Of a stretch of DNA of 64,000 nt, positions 45,780 to 55,638 are shown piece after piece. The stretch comes from Candidatus Kapaibacterium sp. (GTDB lineage Bacteria; Bacteroidota; Ignavibacteria; Kapaibacteriales; UBA7675): the NCBI GenBank assembly GCA_028284775.1, contig JANQRB010000139.1, positions 124,001 to 188,000 of the forward strand, read 5' to 3'. The notes beneath the pieces are model-generated. The model saw only the letters and a list, made by a program, of their open reading frames with translations. It ran no database searches and was not told the DNA's origin. Within the stretch, counting starts at the first letter, position 1; each line of letters starts with the position of its first letter. The position numbers were made by a program, and so were the translations under genes.

Positions 45780-47102
45780 ATGATCATGGAAAAAGTCGCA
45801 GCGGAAAAAGTACTCGGAGTCGTTGAAAAGGAAGTAGCCGCGCTTGAGGGCCGCGTCAGTGCCGCCGATATCGCCGGACGCACCGGTTTCTCGCTGAGCG
45901 ACGCTCAGGAGAGCCTTGAACGCATGATGGAACTGTATCAGTGTCGTGTCTCCGTCCGGGAAGCAACCGGCGACATCCTGTTCATTTTCGATCGCCCCCT
46001 GCGCAAACGCGGATCCAAGACTTTCAAGGAAAACCTTCACCAGCTCGCACAGTCTGCGTGGCAGCTATTTGTTAAAGTCTACAAAGCCTCAATTGGCGTG
46101 GTACTAATAGTCTACACGCTCATTTTCGTTGTCGCGCTGATTGTCATCGCCCTGCGTCTGGCCGGTGATGATCGCGACCGGGATCACAGCTTTCTGCCGG
46201 CAATGATCGGCAGTATCTTTCGTGCGATCCTGTACGGCATGTTGTGGTCCCGACTAAACCAGGCGCCCTATGATTATGCCTTCGACAACGATGGCATGCG
46301 TTTTAAGCGATTTAAACCCAAAGACGCCGGCAACAAAGTCGCTAAGTTTATTCCTGCCGTCTATTCCTTTGTCTTCGGACCGGATCGCCCCGACTATTCG
46401 CCATTGGATGATGCAAAAGAAGCCGCGGCCTATATTCGCAAAAACAAAGGTAAACTGACGGCCGGGCATCTGATAGCTCTGGCGGGCTGGACCTATCCGC
46501 AGGCCGAAGAGAAACTGGGCGACTACCTAGTGCGTTTCAAGGGGCAGCCGGAGCTGACTGAATCCGGTACGGTGATTGCAGAATATCATTCGCTGGCGGC
46601 GACACCGCCCACAAAGGCGGATACGGCCGCCATTGAGTTTTACCACGACGAAACCGAAGCGCCTTACGTGATGAATGGCAACACAGGCCTGCAAAATGCC
46701 ATCATCATTGCAATGAATATCTTTAACTTCGTAATGGCCGGCTATGTGCTCGGCAATTTCAGCGGCAGCCTGGCACTGTGGCTGGGCGGCTTGCCACTGG
46801 TATTTTCGACGACGTTTTTTGCGATTCCGCTGCTGCGAATTCCCTATGTACGGCGCAAAGAAAAACAACGCCATCGCAACAACATCCGCAAAAAGTTAAT
46901 CGGCGCTATCCTGAATAGCGGCGATGAAGCCGTCACGCTCGCCAATCTGATTCGTCGCGCCCGCATCAGCGCCGCCGATGAAAAGCTGGCCGCCCAACTA
47001 CTGGAAAAAATCGTGATCGAACTGCAGGGCAACATCGAGTTAAACGATGAAGGCACCGCACTGTACAGTTTCCCGCGTCTGGCGCGTGAGTTCTTGATTT
47101 AA
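45780..47102 (+). CDS. Unrecognised membrane protein with winged-helix-like ends
   Basis: A 440-residue protein I cannot assign to a named family. Residues 1-70 look like a winged helix (VSAADIAGRTGFSLSDAQESLERM). Two hydrophobic segments follow at about 107-128 and 140-155. A second winged-helix-like unit (KLTAGHLIALAGWTYPQAEEKL) lies at about 220-270. Two more membrane segments follow (about 310-360), and a third such unit (ISAADEKLAAQLLEKI) ends the protein. The repeated helix-turn-helix-like parts on a membrane scaffold suggest a membrane-tethered regulator or scaffold. That is inference only. Spacers stand on both sides. Confidence 0.75.
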   Translation: MIMEKVAAEKVLGVVEKEVAALEGRVSAADIAGRTGFSLSDAQESLERMMELYQCRVSVREATGDILFIFDRPLRKRGSKTFKENLHQLAQSAWQLFVKVYKASIGVVLIVYTLIFVVALIVIALRLAGDDRDRDHSFLPAMIGSIFRAILYGMLWSRLNQAPYDYAFDNDGMRFKRFKPKDAGNKVAKFIPAVYSFVFGPDRPDYSPLDDAKEAAAYIRKNKGKLTAGHLIALAGWTYPQAEEKLGDYLVRFKGQPELTESGTVIAEYHSLAATPPTKADTAAIEFYHDETEAPYVMNGNTGLQNAIIIAMNIFNFVMAGYVLGNFSGSLALWLGGLPLVFSTTFFAIPLLRIPYVRRKEKQRHRNNIRKKLIGAILNSGDEAVTLANLIRRARISAADEKLAAQLLEKIVIELQGNIELNDEGTALYSFPRLAREFLI

Positions 47103-47248
47103 CATGTTCATTCCGTTAATGACGGCTCGCTTGTGAATATCGGAATACTGGAGGCAGCGGATTTGTCGTCTTGGGGTCGCCTGATCGCAGTTTCCGCGCG
47201 CGTCAGCTGTTAAGTCCTCTGGAATCTGGCCGCTCGAGAGAGCGACAG

Positions 47249-48580
47249 TCAATGACTGTGTCCATGGCCGCCTTCGCCTTTCTGCATCTCAGCCAGCACA
47301 TAATAGGCCCCGTTCAGCACGATCAGCGCATCTTCGGGTAAAGCTTGCTCAAAACGAACTTCAACAAAACCATCCTCGCGAATTCCGGTTTCGACCTCGA
47401 ACAGCTGTAATTGCATTTCGTGCGGGGCGTGTCCGCCGACACTCGCAGCGTCTTCCCCATGGTCGTGACCTGCATGATGGTCATGATGGCCATGTTCATC
47501 GTGATCGAGATCGTGGTCATCCACTGACAGTCCTGTGCCGTCGGCGGAATGTTCCTTTCGGCCGGAGTGGCCTGAGGCGTTGTCGTAAATGAAGATGACA
47601 TCGCGATTCAGATAACGAACGATTGCGTCTTCGGGCAGCGTTTCCACCGCGAGCGAATCGGTATAGATACTCGCCTCGACATACAAACCTGGAATAAGGG
47701 ATTCAGGTTCATCCACAATTTCAGCGTGAACGCGGACGGCGCGGTTTTCTTCTTCGAATGTTTTACCGACGGCAAAAACTTTAGCTTCGATCTCACGCCC
47801 GGCCATACTTGTCAGGGTCAGCGAAACTCGCTGTCCTTCACGGACGGCTGCGATGTCCTGCTCAAAAACGAGTAAATCGGCGTGGAGGTGGTGATTATCC
47901 ACAATTTCAAGCAGATCGCTTTCCGGCTCAACAAAGCTGCCCATCTGCACATCGATATGCCGAACATAGCCGCTGATGGGCGCGCGCAGAGGCACCTCGG
48001 TCGCCAGCTTGCCGGCCAGAACCTCACTGCTGTCAATACCGAGGAGCATAAGCTGTTCGGCGGCGCTGCGTTGGCGCATCGCCGCCGTAAAGGCATTCGT
48101 TTCCGCGAGCTGCAGTGCCTGGCGCGTAGAGACGCTGTCGCCGAACAGGCTTTGCTCCCGTCGGTACTCGCGTACAAGATACATCGCATCTTTACGAGCC
48201 GTAAGAAACTCTTCCTGCAGCTCGATGATGTCAGGATGTTCGAGCGTCGCGAGTACCATTCCCTGCCTGACGAAGCTGCCCTCCACCACTGCGATGGATC
48301 GTACTCGGCCTCCGGTAAGCGAACTGAGATCCGCTCTGTTCTGCGGCGGCAATTGCAAGGTACCGGTGGCATGAACCCTCCGCCGCAGGAAACGCTGTTT
48401 CGCGTAGCCCAACCTGATACCGGCATTGGCAATCTGATTAACGCCGATATGAACAATGCCTTCGTCGCCGTGTTCATGATGATCGTCGTGCCCGTCGGCC
48501 TTCGTTTGCATATCATTGCTGCTGCAAGAGACAGAGAGCAGTACAAGAATAAGCGTACAAAAAACCTGTTGAAGTGACAT
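47249..48580 (-). CDS. Heavy-metal RND efflux periplasmic adaptor (CusB/CzcB-like)
   Basis: A 443-residue adaptor lipoprotein (signal ends LLSVSC). The N-terminal mature part has a His cluster (DGHDDHHEHGDEG). The body has lipoyl (VVEGSFVRQGMVLATLEHPD), alpha-hairpin and beta-barrel regions, with the family block LRAPISGYVRHIDVQMGSFVEPES-like at about 200. Near the C-terminus a dense His/Asp stretch (about 350-375) and a final GHGHSH probably bind metal. It takes metal ions from the periplasm to the pump encoded 29 bases upstream. Confidence 0.92.
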   Translation of the reverse strand: MSLQQVFCTLILVLLSVSCSSNDMQTKADGHDDHHEHGDEGIVHIGVNQIANAGIRLGYAKQRFLRRRVHATGTLQLPPQNRADLSSLTGGRVRSIAVVEGSFVRQGMVLATLEHPDIIELQEEFLTARKDAMYLVREYRREQSLFGDSVSTRQALQLAETNAFTAAMRQRSAAEQLMLLGIDSSEVLAGKLATEVPLRAPISGYVRHIDVQMGSFVEPESDLLEIVDNHHLHADLLVFEQDIAAVREGQRVSLTLTSMAGREIEAKVFAVGKTFEEENRAVRVHAEIVDEPESLIPGLYVEASIYTDSLAVETLPEDAIVRYLNRDVIFIYDNASGHSGRKEHSADGTGLSVDDHDLDHDEHGHHDHHAGHDHGEDAASVGGHAPHEMQLQLFEVETGIREDGFVEVRFEQALPEDALIVLNGAYYVLAEMQKGEGGHGHSH

Positions 48581-48609
48581 AGTGTTAACAATAGATGTAT
48601 GTGTAACAA

Positions 48610-51600
48610 TTAGTTGCTTGAGGATATTCTACCCTGGTTCCGATTCACGGCGGTCTGCGTCCCGGCTTGCGCTTCTTCCTTCTTGCCGCTTCCAAAATAG
48701 CCGTAGAGAATCGGCAGTACAAACAGCGTTAAGACGGTAGCGGTACAGATTCCGCCGATAACGACTGTCGCCAAGGGGCGCTGTACTTCGGCCCCGGCGG
48801 AGTGAGAAAAGGCCATCGGCAGGAAGCCGAGAATATCGGTCGAGGCAGTTAACAGGATCGGGCGCAGACGGGAGCGCGTGCCCTGCAGAATGCGACTAAG
48901 AGGATCGCCGATGCCTTCGGCCTGCAATTCATTAAATTTGTTAATCAGTACCAGACCATTTAAGACAACGACGCCGCAAAGCGCAACGAAACCAACACCG
49001 GCGGAAATGCTGAAGGGCATATCGCGCAGGCTTAGCGCGGCGATGCCGCCGATGCCGGCCAGCGGAATAGCGGAATAAATCAGCAGAGTTTGCTTTACGG
49101 AGCGCAGCGAGAGGTACAAGAGCAGAAAAATTGCCGCCAGCGCCGCCGGCACAACTATTGTCAGTCGCTGCTCGGCACGCTGCATATTTTCGAAGGCGCC
49201 GCCGAAACGCAGGTAATAGCCGGGCGGCAGCGTAAGACCGTCGTCCAGACGCCCCCTGATTTCTTCGATCAGCGATTCGACATCCCGCCCCCTGATGTTA
49301 ATACCGATCGATATCCGACGGCGGGCGTCCTCGCGCGAAATCTGCATCGGCCCATCGCGGATATCGATATCGGCAACTTCGCGCAGGGGGATGTGAGCGC
49401 CATTGGAAAGGGGAATCATCAGCCGGCTGATTTCGTCGATGTCATGGCGATAGTCGTCGTGGAGGCGCAGCACCAGGTCGAAGCGCCGCTCGCCTTCATA
49501 GATCACGCCGGCCTGCGCACCGCTGAATGCCGTCTGCAGCAGCAGGTTGACCTGAGCGACGGAAAGTCCGTGCTGCGCGAGCCTGGCACGCCTGTAGTGC
49601 ACGAGCACCTGCGGCATTCCCGATGTCGCTTCCACCATCAAGTCCGCCACACCGGGTATTGTCCGAATCAGGCCCGCCGCTTGATTAGCCTTCGCCGCCA
49701 GAATTTCATGGTCATCGCCGAAAATCTTAACGGCAATATCTTCGCGGACGCCCGTTAACAATTCGTTGAAACGCATCTTGATCGGCTGCGTGAATTCGTA
49801 GTTAACGCCGGGCAATACGCTCAGTACTTTCTTGAAGCGCTCCACCAGCTCGAAGCGGCTGTCGGCGGAAACCCATTCCTCCTTTTCAGCCAGAATCACG
49901 AAGACATCGGCAATTTCCATAGGCATCGGATCTGTCGGCAATTTGGAGACGCCCGCGCGACTGACGATCTGTTCGATTTCCGGAAAATTCTGCATGAGTA
50001 GCTGTTCCACGCGGGTGGACGTCCGTTGCATTTCAAGCAGCGAAGAGCCCGGCTTGAGAATAATGTGAAAGGCGATGTCGCCCTCTTCGAGGTCAGGCAC
50101 AAATTCACCGCCCAGGCGGCTAAAGAGAATAAGGGAAAACGCCAACAGCGCCAGGGCCAGGCCCAACACGAGGATGCGGCCGCGCAGCGCCAGGCGCAAC
50201 AGCGGCTCGTACACGCGTTGCAATCCGGCAACGATTCGGTCGCCAACGTTAAAACGGCCGGGACCATCGCCGCGGCCCAGGGTCAGTGCCGCCATCATCG
50301 GCACATAGGTAAAACACAGGATCATGACGCCGATGATCGCATAGGCGACCGTCAGGGCCATCGGTGTAAACATCTTGCCTTCCACGCCGGTCAGAGCGAG
50401 AATCGGCACGTACACGATCACGATAATGAGCTGCCCGAAGAAAGCGGAGTTCATCATGCTTACGGCCGCACTCTTCGCAATCGTATCCCGTTCGTCAGCG
50501 CTGAGCGCCTCCTTCTGTTGGCGCCGCCGTCGTGTCAATTGAAAGACTGTATATTCGACAATAATGACGGCGCCATCGACAATAATGCCGAAATCAATCG
50601 CGCCCAGGCTCATAAGGTTGGCCGAGACACCGGTGAGATGCATCATACCGAAGGCAAAGAGCAGAGACAGCGGTATTGTGGACGCGACAATCAGTCCGGC
50701 CCGCATACTGCCAAGCAGCAACACCAATACGAGGATGACGATCAGGCCGCCAAGCGCAAGATTTTCGCTCACGGTAGCGGTCGTACGCTCGATCAGCCTG
50801 CTGCGATCCAGAAACGGAACGATCCGCAGACCCTCGGGCAGCGAATTCTGAACTTCCGCGATCCGCTCTTTGACATCTTCTACTACCCGATAGGAATTCG
50901 CGCCTTTAAGCATCATTACGGTGCCGCCGACGCATTCCCCCTTGCCGTTGCGCGTGACGATGCCATAGCGCGGCGGGCTGCCAATTCGCACCTCAGCGAC
51001 GTCGCCCACCGTAATTGCCTGGCCGCCGATATTCTTAATCGGCACCTTTGCGATGTCTTCTTCCGAGCGAAGTAGTCCTTCACCGCGGATAAAATAAGCT
51101 TCGCGCTCCTTTTCAATGTAGGAAGCGCCGGTGTTGGCATTGTTATCCTCCAATGCCTTGAACAATTCTCTCAGCGTGATGTTCATGCTGAGCAGTTGCC
51201 GTGGCCTGACAGCCACTTCGAACTGTTTGATGGCGCCGCCGAAACTGTTAACTTCCACGACGCCCGGAATTTTCATCAACTGGCGCTGCACCTGCCAGTC
51301 CTGAATTGTTCGCAGTTCCAAGGGGGAATAACGATCTTCAAAGCCGGGTTGCGGCTCGATAGTGTACTGATAAATTTCACCGAGGCCCGTACTCACCGGC
51401 CCCATAAAGGGCTCGCCGAGACCGGAGGGGATTTCATCCTTAATATCGGCGAGCTGCTCCGCCACCAGCTGCCGCGGCAGCCAGGGGCCCTGTTCTTCCT
51501 CGAAGACGACCGTCACGACCGAAAGGCCAAAGCGCGAAATCGAGCGCAGCTCGCTCACGCCGGGCAAATTGGCCATCGCCAGCTCTACGGGGTAGGTAAT

Positions 51601-51792
51601 AAACTGCTCGACTTCTTCCGTGGCGAGCGTCGGTGAAATCGTTATGACCTGTACCTGGTTGTTGGTAATGTCGGGCACGGCATCGAGCGATATGTGCCAC
51701 ATTGCGTAGAGGCCCCAGGCAATCAGGGCCAGCGTCGCCATACCGATAACCAGTTTGTTCTTGACGGAAAAACTTATGATGCTTTGTATCAT
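48610..51792 (-). CDS. Heavy-metal RND efflux pump (CusA/CzcA family)
   Basis: A 1060-residue proton-driven pump with 12 membrane segments and two large periplasmic loops. The HME-class block in TM4 is present (LGAIDFGIIVDGAVIIVEYTVF), as are VPDITNNQVQV near the N-terminus and the paired repeats of RND proteins. The metal (Cu/Ag versus Zn/Co/Cd) cannot be read with certainty. The His-rich adaptor would suit divalent Zn/Co/Cd or Cu. It is downstream of a Cys-rich protein and upstream of its adaptor. Confidence 0.94.
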   Translation of the reverse strand: MIQSIISFSVKNKLVIGMATLALIAWGLYAMWHISLDAVPDITNNQVQVITISPTLATEEVEQFITYPVELAMANLPGVSELRSISRFGLSVVTVVFEEEQGPWLPRQLVAEQLADIKDEIPSGLGEPFMGPVSTGLGEIYQYTIEPQPGFEDRYSPLELRTIQDWQVQRQLMKIPGVVEVNSFGGAIKQFEVAVRPRQLLSMNITLRELFKALEDNNANTGASYIEKEREAYFIRGEGLLRSEEDIAKVPIKNIGGQAITVGDVAEVRIGSPPRYGIVTRNGKGECVGGTVMMLKGANSYRVVEDVKERIAEVQNSLPEGLRIVPFLDRSRLIERTTATVSENLALGGLIVILVLVLLLGSMRAGLIVASTIPLSLLFAFGMMHLTGVSANLMSLGAIDFGIIVDGAVIIVEYTVFQLTRRRRQQKEALSADERDTIAKSAAVSMMNSAFFGQLIIVIVYVPILALTGVEGKMFTPMALTVAYAIIGVMILCFTYVPMMAALTLGRGDGPGRFNVGDRIVAGLQRVYEPLLRLALRGRILVLGLALALLAFSLILFSRLGGEFVPDLEEGDIAFHIILKPGSSLLEMQRTSTRVEQLLMQNFPEIEQIVSRAGVSKLPTDPMPMEIADVFVILAEKEEWVSADSRFELVERFKKVLSVLPGVNYEFTQPIKMRFNELLTGVREDIAVKIFGDDHEILAAKANQAAGLIRTIPGVADLMVEATSGMPQVLVHYRRARLAQHGLSVAQVNLLLQTAFSGAQAGVIYEGERRFDLVLRLHDDYRHDIDEISRLMIPLSNGAHIPLREVADIDIRDGPMQISREDARRRISIGINIRGRDVESLIEEIRGRLDDGLTLPPGYYLRFGGAFENMQRAEQRLTIVVPAALAAIFLLLYLSLRSVKQTLLIYSAIPLAGIGGIAALSLRDMPFSISAGVGFVALCGVVVLNGLVLINKFNELQAEGIGDPLSRILQGTRSRLRPILLTASTDILGFLPMAFSHSAGAEVQRPLATVVIGGICTATVLTLFVLPILYGYFGSGKKEEAQAGTQTAVNRNQGRISSSN

Positions 51793-52177
51793 TGTCCTTA
51801 TCTGCCAGGATTAAATTTGAGTAGCAATGTTGCGGCTCGCGGGCCTCGACATAGAAGGTGTCAGTGGCTGCCCGGACCACCTGACGTGGTCGGGTGCGGG
51901 CCATGACCTAACCTACCGATAAACGGCGCATAGAACGCTTGGAGTCAACCGGATGCGAAAGCAATGATAGCCCTGCGGCATTGCCGGTTTTTCACGCTTC
52001 GGAAGCTGAACGCCGCATGGCGCCGATAGGCACAATTGTCGAGCCGGACGTCGCAAGGCCTTTCCAGAAACCAGGCGACGCAGGAATAGACAGGCAGTGG
52101 TCGTCGGCCGCCGACTTGTACTGCAAGCAGGCAGCAGCGAAATCCCTTTTTGGGCTTATGCGATTGGCCGGAAGAAT
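51793..52177. other. Gap where an outer-membrane channel gene would be expected
   Basis: 385 bases between the Cys-rich protein and the pump, both on the - strand. In related operons a TolC/CusC-type gene of about 1.2 kb stands here. No fragment of one can be recognised. A + strand frame (51939-52421) crosses it but has no family likeness. Confidence 0.5.
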
Positions 52178-52525
52178 TTACGTCGTTGCGGGAAGTTCAA
52201 TTGGTGGACGCCAGATGGAATGGGCATTCGGTCCAAGACATTGCGGTGAAGATTCCGTCATTATGAAATATCGATTCGACTTAGTGCACGTGATCACACT
52301 GAGGTATGAAGCGATTGGCGTCTGGCAGCAAACGCAGGCACAAAATGGCGAACACTCGCTGCAATCCCGGGAATCGTCGCGGGGGTCGGATGAGCTATCG
52401 TCGCCGCAATTACTGGTCTGACATTCATGGGCAGCAGGAGCGGTATTGCCCAACACGATGTCGCCGCAGGGTAGCAGCATTTGCATTCCGCAGATTAGCA
52501 TCAATATGACGGCCGCTTGCTTCAT
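52178..52525 (-). CDS. Cys-rich secreted protein of metal efflux operon (DUF6660-like)
   Basis: A 115-residue protein with a signal peptide (MKQAAVILMLICGMQMLLPC) and a dense Cys cluster CSPFCACVCCQTP at about 78-90. The C-terminus HSIWRPPIEL matches the SIWxPPxL ending I recall for the DUF6660 proteins that head CusA-type operons in Bacteroidota. A periplasmic metal-binding or metal-sensing role is inferred from the Cys cluster and position. No experiment is known to me. Confidence 0.72.
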   Translation of the reverse strand: MKQAAVILMLICGMQMLLPCGDIVLGNTAPAAHECQTSNCGDDSSSDPRDDSRDCSECSPFCACVCCQTPIASYLSVITCTKSNRYFIMTESSPQCLGPNAHSIWRPPIELPATT

Positions 52526-52570
52526 TGGCGCTTAACATACAAAACTATCGCCTTACCGCCGATACGAAAA

Positions 52571-53128
52571 TTATTCCCCCTCGGCAGCGCCCGCTACTCC
52601 GAGATAGACAGCCGGTACGTGATCTGTTAACCAGACGCCATTTGCGGCGAGCAAAAATTCAAAGCCTTCGGCGTACATAAGGCCGCTGTCGACTCGAAGT
52701 ACAATGGGCTCGCCATACCGGCGGCCGACCTCTGCCGCAACGGTCTGATTTTCGGAGAGATGAACATGATGACGAGCGCCTTTTAACAGCCCCCGGGCCC
52801 GGATAGAGTTCAGCCTGGTCCGCGCCGTTCCGTGGAAAAGCAGCGCCGGCGGCGCCTGAGAGGTATAGCCAAGTTCAACACGAACGGAATGCCCCTGATT
52901 AGCGCGAATGCGGCAACCGTCCCCGCTGAAACTGTAACGGCCCTTACTATCCGAATCCACGATATGTCGCAGCGCTTCCGGCGTCCATCCCCTGGCTGCA
53001 CCGCCACAGGCACGCAGCAGCTCATCGACATCGGCCCAGCCCGCCTCGTCGAGACTGATACCGACTTTTGCAGGCTGATGACGGAGAATCAGGCTGAGAA
53101 ACCTGCTGCGTTTGCTTGTGTCGTCCAT
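52571..53128 (-). CDS. kptA: RNA 2'-phosphotransferase (Tpt1/KptA)
   Basis: A 185-residue enzyme that moves a 2'-phosphate from RNA to NAD, giving ADP-ribose 1'',2''-cyclic phosphate. Marks are SRFLSLILRHQP, ISLDEAGWADVDELL, LFHGTARTRLNSIRARGL and HHVHLSENQTVA, including the conserved Arg-His-Arg-Arg set. In yeast it finishes tRNA splicing. Bacteria have no such splicing and its bacterial substrate is unsettled. It lies eight bases after the hydrolase-OsmC gene on the same strand. Confidence 0.93.
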   Translation of the reverse strand: MDDTSKRSRFLSLILRHQPAKVGISLDEAGWADVDELLRACGGAARGWTPEALRHIVDSDSKGRYSFSGDGCRIRANQGHSVRVELGYTSQAPPALLFHGTARTRLNSIRARGLLKGARHHVHLSENQTVAAEVGRRYGEPIVLRVDSGLMYAEGFEFLLAANGVWLTDHVPAVYLGVAGAAEGE

Positions 53129-53136
53129 TGCCTGTT

Positions 53137-54354
53137 TTATTCTTTCAAACTTGTTCGCACCACTACTTCGGCGTGCAGCGTTCGATGGACCGGGCAGCGG
53201 TCGGCAATCTCAAGCAGTCGTTGACGCTGAGCGGCGTCGAGATCGCCGATGAGCTCGATTTCACGTGTAATCACATCGACTTTGACGTCTTTCGATTCGC
53301 AGTCCGCACAATCGTTGGCGTGCACTTTCTCATGCCGCAGGCTTACTTCCACCGCCTCCAGGGGCCATTGCTTGCGATCGGCGTACATTCGTAGCGTCAT
53401 CGAGGTACAGGCGCCGAGCGCTGCGCTGAGAAACTCGTAGGGCGTTGGTCCAAGATCACGCCCGCCGACGGACGCGGGTTCATCGGCGATCAGCGAATGG
53501 CCATTGGCGCGAATCTCCGTGGTATAAGAGGACGAGCCGGTGCGGGTAACAACCAGGTTGTCCTTGGCGCCGCGTTCCGGGACGCTGATGGGCGCGTCGA
53601 TGTAGCTGGCCGACCAACTTGCGATCACGGAGCCGGCGTAGAGCGAATCACGCTGCGCGCTGAGCAGGTGATCGGCCCGGTCGAGCGAGATGAAACTTTT
53701 GGGATGTTTTGCGGCGGTGAATATTTCGCCGGCATTGTCGATGCCGACCGTCTCATCCAGGGGAGCGTGAAGCACCAGCAATGCCGCGCCCAGATTGCGG
53801 ATCGATTCCCGCATGCGCGTATCTTCCAGGTCGTCGAGAAACTGCTTTTTAAGGGTAAAACTGCGGCCGGCGATCTCCACGTCGGCAATACCCCTTTCTT
53901 CGATCGACTCCAGCGAGCAGCGGAGCAGGTGTTTAACGTGGGCCGGGTCGGAAGGAGCGCCGATGGTGGCGACAGCTTTCACCGAGGCAAGCTGGCCGGC
54001 AGCCTGCAGAACGGCAGCTCCCCCCAGCGAATGGCCGATTAAAATTTGCGGCGCCTGATAGTCGGCTTCCAGAAAAGCCGCGGCGGCCAGCAGATCGGCA
54101 ACATTCGAGGAAAAGTTGGTATCGGCAAAATCACCTTCGCTTTCACCGAGACCGGTAAAGTCGAAGCGCAGAACCGCGATACCTTCCCTGCTGAGAGCGC
54201 GGCTGATATTACCGACGGCATTTAAATTCTTGGTGCAAGTAAAACAGTGAGCAAAAATCGCAAAGGCCAGCGGCCTGCCGTCGATCGGCAATTCCAGACG
54301 CGCCGCCAATTGCGCGCCATCTGCACCTGTAAACCTGAGTTTCTGTGATTTCAT
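53137..54354 (-). CDS. Alpha/beta hydrolase-OsmC fusion protein
   Basis: A 405-residue two-domain protein. The first 255 residues form an alpha/beta hydrolase with the nucleophile Ser in LIGHSLGGAAVL and an acidic/His pair in the usual later positions (LDRADHLL). Residues about 270-405 form an OsmC domain with a reactive Cys in ALGACTSMTLRMYADRKQW and a second Cys pair (DCADCESK). OsmC proteins reduce organic hydroperoxides with thiols. The fusion is a known architecture, and a detoxifying esterase/peroxidase is likely. There is no signal peptide. Confidence 0.92.
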   Translation of the reverse strand: MKSQKLRFTGADGAQLAARLELPIDGRPLAFAIFAHCFTCTKNLNAVGNISRALSREGIAVLRFDFTGLGESEGDFADTNFSSNVADLLAAAAFLEADYQAPQILIGHSLGGAAVLQAAGQLASVKAVATIGAPSDPAHVKHLLRCSLESIEERGIADVEIAGRSFTLKKQFLDDLEDTRMRESIRNLGAALLVLHAPLDETVGIDNAGEIFTAAKHPKSFISLDRADHLLSAQRDSLYAGSVIASWSASYIDAPISVPERGAKDNLVVTRTGSSSYTTEIRANGHSLIADEPASVGGRDLGPTPYEFLSAALGACTSMTLRMYADRKQWPLEAVEVSLRHEKVHANDCADCESKDVKVDVITREIELIGDLDAAQRQRLLEIADRCPVHRTLHAEVVVRTSLKE

Positions 54355-54652
54355 ACCTAGCCAGTGAGATTGGTTCGGATTGTCAATTCAATAGTGCCCG
54401 GATCAGGACTTTGTCAGCGCAAGCTACAAATTTCATCGCAATCGCCGGCGCTTGCTGCTGTTATAGCCGCGTTTGAACTCTACAGCGATGACACACGTGG
54501 TAATTTCGAGCTTTAATTCGTAGATTAGGGTGAGGGAATCCTGCCGCACACAGGCAGAAGCGACTAGCCAAAGCAACTCAGTGTCTTTGAATTGCCGAAC
54601 CGAATACTTTCGAGCAAGTGACAGGTATTTACAATCTTATCAGCGTAGGCCA

Positions 54653-55624
54653 ATGGCAAAGAATATGATATATCGTCTTTGCTACATCGCAATCTTTGTA
54701 TTCAGCCTGGAAACTGCAATGTCACAATCTATCGATTCTGCCGAACGAGAACTACAAGACTTTGACAAAGAGTGGAATTACAGCGCGCCCGACAAAACGG
54801 CCGAACGATTCACGGAGCTGGTGCCCGACGCGCTGGCGAAACGCGATACATCGTATTATCTGCAGTTGCTGACACAGATCGCGCGCTGCAACAGCCTGCA
54901 GTTTAAGTTTAAAGAGGCGCACGAAATACTCGATGAAGTGGAAGCCTTACTCACGGACGACTACCCGATCGCGCGGGTCAGATATCTGCTGGAGCGGGGC
55001 CGCAGTTTCAACTCCGCCAACGAAAGCGATTCGGCGGCGGCGCTTTTCACGGAAGCCTGGGAACTCTCTCGCCGTACGGGCGCTGAATATCACGCCGTCG
55101 ATGCGGCGCATATGCTGGGTATCGCTTTCAGCGGCGAGCGCGGCAATACCTGGAATTTGCGCGCAGTTGAAGCCGCTGAATCTTCAAGCAACGCGCGGGC
55201 CCGAGGCTGGCTGGCTGCGCTCTATAACAATATCGCCTGGTATTATCATGACGAGGCGGGCGACTTTCAGCTGGCACTGAACTATTTCGAGCAATCGCGC
55301 GACGCCTATCAGGCAATGGATCGCGCCAATGCCGTCAGAATTGCCCGCTGGAGCATCGGCCGTGCCTATCGCTCGCTGGGACGCCTGAATGAGGCTCTGT
55401 CGCTGCAGCTTGAACTTGAGCGTGAATATGAAATGCAGGAGAAAGAAGATGGCTTTGTCTTTGAAGAAATCGGCGAATGTTTATTGGCCCTGCAGCGTGC
55501 TGATGAGTCAAGCGCATATTTTCTCAGAGCCTATAAGCTGTTAAAAGACGTGGCATGGCTCAAGGCAGGCGAACCGGAACGCCTTGAACGCCTCAAAAAA
55601 CTCGCCGATGGCGAGGATGACTGA
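54653..55624 (+). CDS. Exported TPR protein
   Basis: A 323-residue protein starting at the ATG at 54653 (a second ATG lies four codons on). A signal peptide (LCYIAIFVFSLETAMSQS) is followed by six or so tetratricopeptide-like repeats. No enzyme domain is seen. Tetratricopeptide proteins of this type hold partner proteins. The partner is unknown. The upstream extension of the frame is not used, since it lacks a start with a ribosome binding site. Confidence 0.75.
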   Translation: MAKNMIYRLCYIAIFVFSLETAMSQSIDSAERELQDFDKEWNYSAPDKTAERFTELVPDALAKRDTSYYLQLLTQIARCNSLQFKFKEAHEILDEVEALLTDDYPIARVRYLLERGRSFNSANESDSAAALFTEAWELSRRTGAEYHAVDAAHMLGIAFSGERGNTWNLRAVEAAESSSNARARGWLAALYNNIAWYYHDEAGDFQLALNYFEQSRDAYQAMDRANAVRIARWSIGRAYRSLGRLNEALSLQLELEREYEMQEKEDGFVFEEIGECLLALQRADESSAYFLRAYKLLKDVAWLKAGEPERLERLKKLADGEDD

Positions 55625-55638
55625 TCTGCACCTCAAGC

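Noticed and set aside
51939-52421. 160-codon open frame on the + strand between metal-efflux genes
   Set aside because: Mostly antisense to the Cys-rich protein gene, which has a signal peptide and family-like ending.
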